Below, in pieces: positions 24,618-32,104 of a DNA stretch of 64,000 bases (within the stretch, counting starts at the first letter, position 1; each line of letters starts with the position of its first letter). Where the stretch lies: assembly GCA_009777725.1 (NCBI GenBank), contig WRLG01000012.1, positions 1 through 64,000 on the forward strand. The letters run 5' to 3'. The notes under the pieces are model-generated. The model was given only the letters and a program-made list of their open reading frames with translations. It had not been told where the DNA came from and searched no databases. Position numbers and translations under genes: made by a program. This DNA comes from Oscillospiraceae bacterium. GTDB lineage: Bacteria; Bacillota; Clostridia; Oscillospirales; Ruminococcaceae.

Positions 24618-24783
24618 CCAGCTTTTGCATTAATGCCTCTTGCGCCATTTCTAAAGCATGTTCTAAATTATCTCCGCAAGTTGCACAGCCATCGAGGTCG
24701 GGATAAATAACGGAATATTCCCCTTTATCTTCAGGAATAAAGATTGCCGGATATATCGTTTTCATTAATTCTTTACCTGTCAT
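24610..24783 (-). CDS. Short HicB-like antitoxin-fold protein
   Basis: A 57-residue protein: KTIYPAIFIPEDKGEYSVIY, then PDLDGCATCGDNLEHALEMA, the N-terminal HicB/UPF0150 fold. The C-terminal DNA-binding ribbon-helix-helix of full HicB is absent, and no HicA toxin gene is adjacent, so it is an orphan or solitary antitoxin-like domain. AAGGAG stands 8 bases before the ATG at 24783, supporting expression. It is framed by two copies of a 49-bp promoter repeat, so it appears to be a cassette placed in front of trpA. Confidence 0.7.
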   Translation of the reverse strand: MTGKELMKTIYPAIFIPEDKGEYSVIYPDLDGCATCGDNLEHALEMAQEALMQKLGY

Positions 24784-24830
24784 GCTTAATGCTCCTTGTA
24801 TTAATGCTTATTAAAGTTTCATCATATAAA

Positions 24831-24879
24831 CGATTAACTGTTTATTATTATACAATGTTCGGGTTGTTATGTCAATACC
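24831..24879 (-). promoter_or_regulatory. Direct repeat B carrying the promoter of the HicB-like gene
   Basis: The second copy of the 49-bp unit. Minus strand: TTGACA (24875-24870), 17 bp, TATAAT (24852-24847), aimed at the HicB-like gene. It differs from repeat A at four positions. Confidence 0.75.
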
Positions 24880-24899
24880 TATTAAATCAATTAACAAAA

Positions 24900-24930
24900 G
24901 GAACTGCCAAATTTATTATTTGACAGTTCC
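24900..24930 (-). terminator. Terminator of the Roc-COR GTPase operon
   Basis: Stem GGAACTGTCAAAT/ATTTGGCAGTTCC (one wobble) followed on the minus strand by TTTTGTT. It lies 80-110 bp past the GTPase stop, right after the out-of-frame coding-like tail at 24937-25010. Confidence 0.7.
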
Positions 24931-25012
24931 TAAATCTTATGATGTTTTTATAAGTTCTGCTATAACTGTGCACCCTATCTGTTTTGCTATGTCATAGCCC
25001 TCTTTGACAAAG

Positions 25013-27112
25013 TCATTTATCAATAATGCCCTTTGTTATGCCTTTAAACGCCGATTCAACAGCCGCATTAAGCACTACTGTTATAAATTTAACAAGTTTT
25101 CCACCTCTTATCCTTACTTCCGTATATGATGTAAAGTTATACTCTTTAAGCAATTTATCAATAATAAACTCTAATGACTGTTTGTATTCCTCTTTGTTAA
25201 CTCCCCAAACAGTCATTTGAATACGTGTATTATTGGGGTTGAGCTCAACCAGAGCACTTGCTTCTTTGTCTGTTAAAACCATTCCCGTTTGCCAAACCGC
25301 CGACATTTCATCTTTTCCTTTTATATCATTTTTGTTCGCACAAATGTATCGATTAAAGAAATTGGCAGGGAATTCCTGAAGGTCTTCCCTCTCCACATAA
25401 GTGACAAGGCAGTCGGGTTCTATATCAACGGTTATATTCTTTGGTTTTGATTGTGATGCCGCACAGGGAACAATAAGTCCGCGTATACCATCTTTATTGC
25501 GAAATCCGATTTTATAATGCTTCATTAAATCAAGGATATACCTATCCTTTCCTATAGGGTAAATTCCGCGTTCGTCAGAAAAAACAACATCAAGTTCAGA
25601 ATATTTAATAAACTTTGATTTCTTTTCCGCCATATAGTCTACCACTTTGTACACACCGTGGCTAATCCAATAGGGGTTAAGAACAGCATCTTCCATAAAA
25701 TCATAACTCAAAGCTATGCCTAATGTATTGAATAATTTTATAGCACGTTCTTGCTCTTTTTTAATAGTTATTTTATGTTTTATCAAAATTCTTTCCAAGT
25801 CACCTCTACTTAAAATTTGGTTATCTTTAAATACGCTACTCAATTCCTTTATAGCATTGTTGTCATCTTTCCCGAAAACTTGATGTCCGACAGATTCTAT
25901 GTAGACCGATAAATCATTTTTAAATGCGGTTATACTTTCAAAGCCCGTGTCGACATTGAAACTGTAAATTTCCTGTATCAACGACTTATATTCGCCGTCT
26001 TTAAAAGTATCATAATCCTCCGCATTCTGCTCGCTGTTATCAAATTCATTTATAACAATAAACACCTTGGCTTTATTTTCCGAATATATGCGTATGGTGT
26101 CAAGCCAATAGTTTGTTTTGCTAATGTTGCGGTGGTCTTCGCATCTGGCACTTATGACAAGAATATATACGCAATTTTCCGTCATAAAACACCTATGCGA
26201 AGCATGATAAAACACCTGCCCGCCAAAATCCCAAACTCGTGTTTTAATACCATTGCAGTCTAATACAACATCGGTATCAACACCATGAGTAGTGTCTTTG
26301 GGGTCAGTGTAGCTGTTATCTCCGTTAAGCCGCTTTACAAGCGTTGTTTTTCCCGCCCCTGCCGAGCCGAGAATTATCAACCTCGTTTCCCTCCGCGAAA
26401 AAGTCAAACCTTGCCTTTCCGCATTTTCAAGATATTCAGCAACCGCCGCCGCCCCCTGTTCCCGTATCGCTTTCGGAACACTTAATCGGCGTTCTAACGC
26501 TTCTTTATCAACCACAAATCCGCTTTTGAAAATATCTTCGTATAATTTCCCCCAATATTCACAGCCGTTATCTTGCAGAGCATTTTGAAATTTATTCCAA
26601 ATATTGCCGTATATGCTTATGTCGTTATTGAATTGATTGTAGTTATTTTCTTTGATTAGGCTTAAATCGCTTAGGATTATATCTTGTAAATTAACATTAC
26701 ATTTTCGAGCGGCGTAGGCGGCGTGGTAGGAGGAGTGGGGGGCGGCGACGGCGTTGATGGAAGCGCAGGCGACGGCGTTGACGGCGTGGTAGGCGTAGGA
26801 GGCGGTGCAGGCGTCGGCGACGTGGGGGATATAGGCAACGCCGGGGTTGGTGGAGGAGAAGGAGAAGCAGTCGGCATAGTCATTGCCGTAGTCGGCTTGT
26901 AAATAAGTATCCAAAGCATTTAAAACAGAATAGATATACCTTTGTTTTAAATGCTTTTTCCAAAAACTAAAATGCCCCCTCGCTCCCAAAAACGGCAAAG
27001 CCCTTACAGCACAAAGCCATTCGAAAAATATCTGCTTGTCATAGTGTAAATTCTCGATTCCGTTACTAATCTGTTTTTCAAAATCTGCCCCTTTCACAAC
27101 CCCTAAAGCCAT
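25013..27112 (-). CDS. Roco-type (Roc-COR) GTPase with Ala/Tyr-rich N-terminal domain
   Basis: A 699-residue protein. Residues about 70-130 form an Ala-rich helical region with Tyr, His and Cys (ASYAYHAVNAVACASINAV; HSSYHAAYAARKC), resembling Imm-5-like Ala repeats. The Ras-of-complex domain follows with the P-loop GSAGAGKTTLVKRL, switch 2 DFGGQ and the NKxD-type VINEFD. Next come a COR segment (LFNTLGIALSYDF, NPYWISHGVYKVVDYM) and a C-terminal alpha/beta part. Roco proteins are large GTPases that dimerise through COR; bacterial roles are mostly unknown. It is 15 bp after a small membrane-protein gene and shares its promoter. Right after the stop, the +1 frame stays open for 26 coding-like codons (24937-25010), suggesting a frameshift that shortened the C-terminus. 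Confidence 0.82.
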   Translation of the reverse strand: MALGVVKGADFEKQISNGIENLHYDKQIFFEWLCAVRALPFLGARGHFSFWKKHLKQRYIYSVLNALDTYLQADYGNDYADCFSFSSTNPGVAYIPHVADACTASYAYHAVNAVACASINAVAAPHSSYHAAYAARKCNVNLQDIILSDLSLIKENNYNQFNNDISIYGNIWNKFQNALQDNGCEYWGKLYEDIFKSGFVVDKEALERRLSVPKAIREQGAAAVAEYLENAERQGLTFSRRETRLIILGSAGAGKTTLVKRLNGDNSYTDPKDTTHGVDTDVVLDCNGIKTRVWDFGGQVFYHASHRCFMTENCVYILVISARCEDHRNISKTNYWLDTIRIYSENKAKVFIVINEFDNSEQNAEDYDTFKDGEYKSLIQEIYSFNVDTGFESITAFKNDLSVYIESVGHQVFGKDDNNAIKELSSVFKDNQILSRGDLERILIKHKITIKKEQERAIKLFNTLGIALSYDFMEDAVLNPYWISHGVYKVVDYMAEKKSKFIKYSELDVVFSDERGIYPIGKDRYILDLMKHYKIGFRNKDGIRGLIVPCAASQSKPKNITVDIEPDCLVTYVEREDLQEFPANFFNRYICANKNDIKGKDEMSAVWQTGMVLTDKEASALVELNPNNTRIQMTVWGVNKEEYKQSLEFIIDKLLKEYNFTSYTEVRIRGGKLVKFITVVLNAAVESAFKGITKGIIDK

Positions 27113-27127
27113 ATTTACACATCCTTT

Positions 27128-27400
27128 TTATTTTTTGTATTTATTCAGTCGCTCTGCTTGATTTTGTTTATTATGCTTGAAGAGTTCTTCCTCGCTCATA
27201 AACGGTTCAAGGCTTTCAATTGTAACTTCATTTATATTTTGATAAACAACCTTTTCTTTCCCAAGCACATAATGCGGGTAACCGCCTATTATATTTTTGA
27301 TAAAAATCAAAGCACACAGAAGAGCGGCAAGGATAAAAAGCGCGATTATTATTTTTTTAAACAAAACAACCGAAACACCGAATATTTTCTTTTTAACCAT
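27128..27400 (-). CDS. Small membrane protein upstream of the Roco GTPase
   Basis: About 90 residues from the ATG at 27400: a basic start (MVKKKIFGVSV), one hydrophobic helix (KIIIALFILAALLCALIFI), then a soluble tail of about 55 residues with a charged end (EEELFKHNKQNQAERLNKYKK). No family is recognised. It directly precedes the Roco gene (15 bp gap) under one perfect promoter, so the two probably work together, perhaps as membrane anchor or sensor plus GTPase (inference). Confidence 0.6.
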   Translation of the reverse strand: MVKKKIFGVSVVLFKKIIIALFILAALLCALIFIKNIIGGYPHYVLGKEKVVYQNINEVTIESLEPFMSEEELFKHNKQNQAERLNKYKK

Positions 27401-27445
27401 AATTAACCATCGCACTCTCAATCCGTTTTTTTTATTGCTAGTTAT

Positions 27446-27474
27446 ATTATAACGGATGTTGGGTGAAATGTCAA
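27446..27474 (-). promoter_or_regulatory. Promoter of the small membrane protein-Roco operon
   Basis: Minus strand: TTGACA (27474-27469), 17 bp, TATAAT (27451-27446), full consensus, about 45 bp ahead of the ATG at 27400. Confidence 0.75.
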
Positions 27475-27703
27475 GCGGCACAAGAAGTGATAAAGTGATA
27501 AGGTGTATGTGTCAATATTTACGCTGACAAAGTGTATTTTGACAAAAACCGGCTTAATGAATTATCTTTGCCGAGCTTGCCATGTTAGCTTTTTTTACTG
27601 GTGATTTGCATTGTTAATTGTTATTTCATAGCGTTCTATTTGTACATAATCACCTACATAACGCGGTTTTTTTGTATATAAGCTAAAATTCATAAAAAAG
27701 TCA

Positions 27704-27732
27704 TTGAAATTGGAAAAATAATATGTTAATAT
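27704..27732 (+). promoter_or_regulatory. Promoter of mcrB-mcrC
   Basis: TTGAAA (27704-27709), 17 bp, TAATAT (27727-27732), about 45 bp ahead of the mcrB ATG, which follows AAAGGGG. Confidence 0.5.
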
Positions 27733-27777
27733 ATATAAAGTAAAGCGATAACGTATTTTAATCAAAGGGGATAATAT

Positions 27778-28785
27778 ATGGGAGCGAATATTATACTTTA
27801 CGGTCCTCCGGGGACAGGTAAAACCTATAACACGGTAGCATATGCCATATCCATCATTTACGGTCGTCCCGTCCGCGAGGTAATGAGGGACAGCTACGAT
27901 GAACTGCTTGAAAAGTATCATGCTTTGAAAACTCTTTACGGGCAGATTGAGTTTACCACTTTCCACCAGTCCTTCGGTTACGAGGAATTCGTGGAGGGTA
28001 TTAAGCCGATATTTTTGCAGGTTATGAACGAGAAGGGCGAGCGAACCCGTAAGGAAGAGATGATTTACAAGGTTGATGAGGGGGTTTTTAAGCGGTTTTG
28101 CACCGAAGCCTCTAAAAATCCCGATGAAAAATTCGTCTTTATCATAGACGAAATTAACAGGGGAAATGTTTCTAAAATTTTCGGTGAAATGATTACCGTT
28201 ATCGAGCCCACGAAAAGGCTTGGGCAGGCGGAAGCCGCAACGGTTAAGCTTGCGTATTCGCAGGAGATGTTCGGCGTTCCCGAAAATATCTATATAATCG
28301 GTACGATGAACACCGCTGACCGCTCCATCGCCATGCTTGATACGGCTCTGCGAAGGCGGTTTGACTTCGTGGAAATGCTTCCGAATCCCGATTTGCTGGA
28401 GGGCGTAGTGGTCGAGGGGATTGATATACGCCAGCTTATGTCAAAGATTAACAAAAGGGTCGAAATTCTCGTTGACCGTGACCATACTATAGGACACGCC
28501 TACTACATGCAGCTGAGAAGCCGCCCCACGCTGGCGGTGCTGGCGCACATATTTAAAAATGCAATTATCCCTCTGCTTCAAGAATATTTCTATGACGATT
28601 ATGAAAAAATCCGCCTTGTTCTGGGAGATACCAACAAGGATGAAAACGAGCAATTTGTAAGGGTTACGGCTATTGACTACGCGCAGATTTTCGGCGCGAA
28701 AGCGGAGCTTTACCTTGAAAATGACGAAGTATACACAATCAATAACGCCGCCTTTGCCAACATAAACTCATACCTTAAAATATAA
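27778..28785 (+). CDS. mcrB: McrB-like AAA+ GTPase without DNA-binding domain
   Basis: A 335-residue AAA+ motor of the McrB type: Walker A GPPGTGKTY at residues 9-16, Walker B FVFIIDEINRGNVSKIFGE, the McrB signature MNTADRSIAMLDTALRRRF, and a C-terminal lid. McrB hexamers hydrolyse GTP, move DNA and recruit McrC. Usual McrB proteins carry an N-terminal modified-cytosine or other DNA-reading domain; here the protein starts almost directly at the Walker A strand, so recognition must come from another subunit or from McrC. mcrC follows 53 bp later. Confidence 0.9.
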   Translation: MGANIILYGPPGTGKTYNTVAYAISIIYGRPVREVMRDSYDELLEKYHALKTLYGQIEFTTFHQSFGYEEFVEGIKPIFLQVMNEKGERTRKEEMIYKVDEGVFKRFCTEASKNPDEKFVFIIDEINRGNVSKIFGEMITVIEPTKRLGQAEAATVKLAYSQEMFGVPENIYIIGTMNTADRSIAMLDTALRRRFDFVEMLPNPDLLEGVVVEGIDIRQLMSKINKRVEILVDRDHTIGHAYYMQLRSRPTLAVLAHIFKNAIIPLLQEYFYDDYEKIRLVLGDTNKDENEQFVRVTAIDYAQIFGAKAELYLENDEVYTINNAAFANINSYLKI

Positions 28786-28838
28786 TTGTCAATTAGATAA
28801 TTGCAATTGTTAACTGTTAATTGGAAAGAGGTGGTTTT

Positions 28839-30053
28839 TTGAGCAACAAGCTGCGTTATACCATTACCGAAAGAGAGTGCTTCGTGCGGGGCGGACACTC
28901 GGACGACCCGCATATTATCCCCTTGGATGAGCAAAGCTTCGACCGCTTGGAGGACTTCGGAAGTACGGAAAAATTCTCGGTAATCTACAAATTCAAGCTT
29001 TCCGATGGCAGGGACGCATTGCGTTCCCGTCATTATACGGGCGCAATCGTCCTAAAGGACGGCACTATGATTGAGATTTTGCCGCAGTTTTCCCGCGATT
29101 CGGATGAAAATGCCGTGTTCTCAAAAGCGACTATACTTCAAATGCTTAGGGAGATGAACGAAACGCCCGTAAAACATGTAGACGAGCTTTATTTTAAAAA
29201 GGAACAGCTGAACCTATTTGAAATTTTCGTCAGAATGTTTGCCGAGGAAGTAACCGATATAGTGCGGAACGGGTTAAAGATGGCTTACGTCCCTTACCGC
29301 GGCAACGAGATGTTTGTCAAGGGAAAGACGATTTATCATATACACGCTAAGAAAAATTTCGCCCATAAGGAAAGATTTTTCGTTGAATATGATGTCTTTA
29401 GCGTAAACAGGGCTGAAAACAGGCTCATTAAATCAACCCTGCTGTTGCTTGATAAGCTGTCTACAAACAGGCTGAACAGGAAAATGCTCCACGCCCTTAT
29501 ACCCGAATTTGACGATGTTGAAAAATCCCTAAACTATAAAACCGATTTTGACGCAAATGTCTTAGACAGGAGCATGAACCGATATAATAACGCAATCAAA
29601 TGGGCAAGGCTCTTTTTGCTGAACAGAGAAAGCTCAACCTTTTTCAACGGAGGCAAGGTTGCCTACGCGCTCTTGTTGCCGCTGGATAAAATTTTCAGCA
29701 GCTATATAGCGGCGGGGCTTCGGCACAGCATCAATCGGAACAGGTATTATTTTATGACTCCCGATTCTATAAGCAATTCTATACGTAAAAGCGGAAAGGA
29801 CGCATATAACGTCCCACTTCCCAACTTTTATATTAAAAACAGATTTACCGGGGAGATAACGAACATTCGTTTCCGATTTACCAGTGCCGCCGACATTAAT
29901 ACAAAATACGACGGCGATGCAAAGGTTATATTCCCTATAACCAAAACGCTCAACACCTCCGCCGACACGATGCCGGATAACCGCTTTTTACTTAACATGA
30001 ATGAGGACGTAGACGAGGGGATTTCAATTCTAAAAAATTCTCTGTTCGGTTAA
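28839..30053 (+). CDS. mcrC: McrC-like protein with degenerate nuclease site
   Basis: About 404 residues. The N-terminal part matches McrC: a beta-rich region contacting McrB (HYTGAIVLKDGTMIEILPQF), then the helical centre with GNEMFVKGKTIYHIHAKKN and RAENRLIKSTLLLL. The C-terminal PD-(D/E)xK nuclease is expected after RYYFM. There the usual P-D is P-N (PLPNFYIKN) and the later D-T-K is probably N-T-K (DINTKYDG); the following Q motif is not visible. Cleavage would therefore be lost or altered, unless a divergent site is used. The start is TTG at 28839 behind AGAGGTGG. Its stop overlaps the convergent ylbF end by four bases. Confidence 0.8.
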   Translation: MSNKLRYTITERECFVRGGHSDDPHIIPLDEQSFDRLEDFGSTEKFSVIYKFKLSDGRDALRSRHYTGAIVLKDGTMIEILPQFSRDSDENAVFSKATILQMLREMNETPVKHVDELYFKKEQLNLFEIFVRMFAEEVTDIVRNGLKMAYVPYRGNEMFVKGKTIYHIHAKKNFAHKERFFVEYDVFSVNRAENRLIKSTLLLLDKLSTNRLNRKMLHALIPEFDDVEKSLNYKTDFDANVLDRSMNRYNNAIKWARLFLLNRESSTFFNGGKVAYALLLPLDKIFSSYIAAGLRHSINRNRYYFMTPDSISNSIRKSGKDAYNVPLPNFYIKNRFTGEITNIRFRFTSAADINTKYDGDAKVIFPITKTLNTSADTMPDNRFLLNMNEDVDEGISILKNSLFG

Positions 30054-30466
30054 CCGCAACCCGAGCAGGAGGAGCAACCGCCGCCGCCGCATCCCGAGGC
30101 GGGCTGTTCGGTCGGGCAGGTTTCGGGGTCTTCTCCGTTTGCCGAGCTTGTAATTATCATATTGATTTGCGAAAGCAGCGAATCAAGAGCATTTTTGGAT
30201 TCGTTATATGCCGCCATGTTTTCATTCGCCATAATATTTCCGTACAGGGACTTGATTTCGGAATCAAGCCCTTGTAATTTTTCTTGCTCCCTTTCCGTTT
30301 TTGACAATTCGGTGTTAAGCTCAATTCGCTTTAAATTAAACTCCCCTATAAGGTCTTGAAGCGCGCTGTCGCCATCGTTTTTCTCTTTCGCCGCTGTGTA
30401 TTCGGAATAGCGCGGGTCTGCTTGAATGGCTTTACCCAATTCCCTTGTCATTTTAATAATATCCAT
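30050..30466 (-). CDS. YlbF/YmcA family protein with Cys-rich tail
   Basis: A 138-residue helical protein of the YlbF/YmcA family (MTRELGKAIQADPRYSEYTAA to LLSQINMIITSS). In Bacillus these proteins form a complex with YaaT that carries Fe-S clusters and affects RNase Y, competence and biofilm genes. The C-terminus ends in a Gly/Cys tail (CGGGGCSSCSGCG) preceded by a further Cys, which could bind metal. The next gene on the strand is a ComFB homologue. Confidence 0.82.
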   Translation of the reverse strand: MDIIKMTRELGKAIQADPRYSEYTAAKEKNDGDSALQDLIGEFNLKRIELNTELSKTEREQEKLQGLDSEIKSLYGNIMANENMAAYNESKNALDSLLSQINMIITSSANGEDPETCPTEQPASGCGGGGCSSCSGCG

Positions 30467-30555
30467 AATTATGCACTCCTTAACAAATAATACCTAAGAC
30501 CTGTGCAATCCAAGGGGAGCACAAGCCCTGTGTTAATAATATTCTGCCAAAAACA

Positions 30556-30813
30556 CTAGCTTTTATGCGGCTTTTCGGTGACTATAGAGATTGATTTGGC
30601 AATTTGAACGTCAATATCAATTAAATTTTGCTGATTCAAAATGCCGGCTCGGCTGTAAAGCTCGCCGGTTTCGCTGTTGCTGTATTTGGGAGCAAGCGAA
30701 TTTAGGGAGCGCGCCGTCATATCATTCACACACTTTTCGCATTTACAGCAATCCATGCCCCTCAAAAGCGCGTCAAGACGCTCCCGAACTACATCCTCCA
30801 TAACATTTTTCAT
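30556..30813 (-). CDS. comFB: ComFB family protein
   Basis: An 85-residue late-competence ComFB-like protein: NVMEDVVRERLDALL, then CCKCEKCVNDMTARSLNSL, with the conserved Cys group and the PxY segment APKYSNSETGELY. In the family this Cys cluster binds zinc, and some members bind cyclic dinucleotides. No comFA or comFC lies beside it. It follows the epimerase gene on the same strand. Confidence 0.85.
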   Translation of the reverse strand: MKNVMEDVVRERLDALLRGMDCCKCEKCVNDMTARSLNSLAPKYSNSETGELYSRAGILNQQNLIDIDVQIAKSISIVTEKPHKS

Positions 30814-30830
30814 GGCAAAAATTTCCTTTC

Positions 30831-32027
30831 CTAAACTTTAAACTCTCGCTTTAACACTTCAACGCACATACGTCCGTTATGATAAGGGCATTTCCACGTA
30901 CCCGCCATCCGCGCCGTTTTGGGATTTCCGTCAAACCCTACGCTGTCATGCCATTCGGATAAGGGGCGTTTATCAATTTGAACATTTTTGATATATTCCC
31001 AAACGCGCAAAGCCGCGTCAAGATACCTAAGCTCCCCGCTTTGCTCATACGCGTTAATAAACCCGACGACGCTTTCGGCTTGAACCCACCAAACCCTTGT
31101 TTTATCAATTTCAGAGCCGCACCGCTCGTTGTTTACGGCATCGTTTTCAAACGCTGTTTCGAGAATATTCTGAGCAATTAACAGCCCTCTCTCTCGCCAT
31201 TCGTCGATTAACGCTTCATTTTCCAAGACCTTGCAGGCGCGGTCGATTAGCCAAGCCGCCTCAATATCATGCCCATAGGAGTGAACATCGCCTAAAACCC
31301 TCATATCCCGCGTGAAAAACACAAACAGCTTATTATCCTTTTCGTCAAACAGCTTTTCCTTTGTGAGCTTCAGCAGAAAATAGACCCGCTCTGCAATATC
31401 TTGCCGATTTGAAGCGGCGTATAAAACCGTATAGGCTTCTATAAGGTGCAAAACGGTATTCATCGTTTTTTCAGCCGTAATGCCGTTTTCGGAGAGCTCA
31501 TCATTTAAACAAAGCTTAAAATCAGCCGAGAACGAATCCCCGTAAGAGATTTCATCGGAACATTTTTTTTCGACAACGTCAAACAATTCAAGCGCAAGCT
31601 CTAAGGCTTCGGCATCCTTGCTTGCCTCATAATAAGCGCACAGCGCGTATATGGCAAACGATTGGCAATAAGTATATTTCCTGTCGTCCGTGACTTGTCC
31701 GTCATGGCTCATCATCCAGTAAACGCCGCCGTTTTTTTCGTCTAAGCATTTGTTTTTGACAAACTCGTAAGCATGGCGAGCGTTTGAAAGGTTGCTCTCT
31801 CCCCCTATAATGCTATAACAAGATGAATAAAACCAAAGGATTCGAGAAGTTAAAACAAGACCCTTGTCCGCTTTTTTGTCAACAGCAAGCTCGCTGTCAA
31901 CATATCCGTAAAACCCTCCGTATTCATCGTCCCTAAGCTTATCCCAAAAGGGAATGAGCCGTTCGGTAAGTTCTTGTTTACATTCGAATTTTAGGGTTTT
32001 TATGATGTTTTGAGTATTATGAGCCAT
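30831..32027 (-). CDS. AGE family sugar 2-epimerase
   Basis: About 398 residues forming the alpha6/alpha6 barrel of the N-acylglucosamine/cellobiose 2-epimerase family. Markers are YGGFYGYVDSEL, GLVLTSRILWFYSSCY, GGVYWMMSHDGQ, the catalytic His in SYGHDIEAAWLIDRA and VWWVQAESVVGFINAY, and WKCPYHNGRMCVE. The pattern with the GGVYW motif fits cellobiose 2-epimerase or related enzymes; the substrate is not certain. ATG 32027 is chosen because TGGAGGG lies just upstream; the frame is open further, without a ribosome site. Confidence 0.85.
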   Translation of the reverse strand: MAHNTQNIIKTLKFECKQELTERLIPFWDKLRDDEYGGFYGYVDSELAVDKKADKGLVLTSRILWFYSSCYSIIGGESNLSNARHAYEFVKNKCLDEKNGGVYWMMSHDGQVTDDRKYTYCQSFAIYALCAYYEASKDAEALELALELFDVVEKKCSDEISYGDSFSADFKLCLNDELSENGITAEKTMNTVLHLIEAYTVLYAASNRQDIAERVYFLLKLTKEKLFDEKDNKLFVFFTRDMRVLGDVHSYGHDIEAAWLIDRACKVLENEALIDEWRERGLLIAQNILETAFENDAVNNERCGSEIDKTRVWWVQAESVVGFINAYEQSGELRYLDAALRVWEYIKNVQIDKRPLSEWHDSVGFDGNPKTARMAGTWKCPYHNGRMCVEVLKREFKV

Positions 32028-32104
32028 CGCTGAACCCTCCAATATAGCGTTATATTTGATTAAAATGATTGACATAGCAATTGCAAGGGGGTATAGCTCC
32101 CCCC

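Larger units (their letters stand above)
27401..27777. other. Divergent intergenic region between Roco and McrBC operons
   Basis: Holds the minus-strand Roco promoter (27446-27474) and the plus-strand mcrB promoter (27704-27732). Between them is AT-rich sequence with several TGACAAA words (27525-27546) and no convincing gene. Confidence 0.6.

Noticed and set aside
26677..26919. A Pro/Thr/Ser-rich frame on the minus strand within the Roco gene
   Set aside because: A shifted-frame reading of the C-rich minus strand; the main frame has continuous GTPase similarity on both sides.
27595..27966. A 123-codon minus-strand frame overlapping the mcrB start
   Set aside because: It covers the mcrB promoter and first 60 codons of a clear AAA+ gene, has no ribosome site and no recognisable motif.
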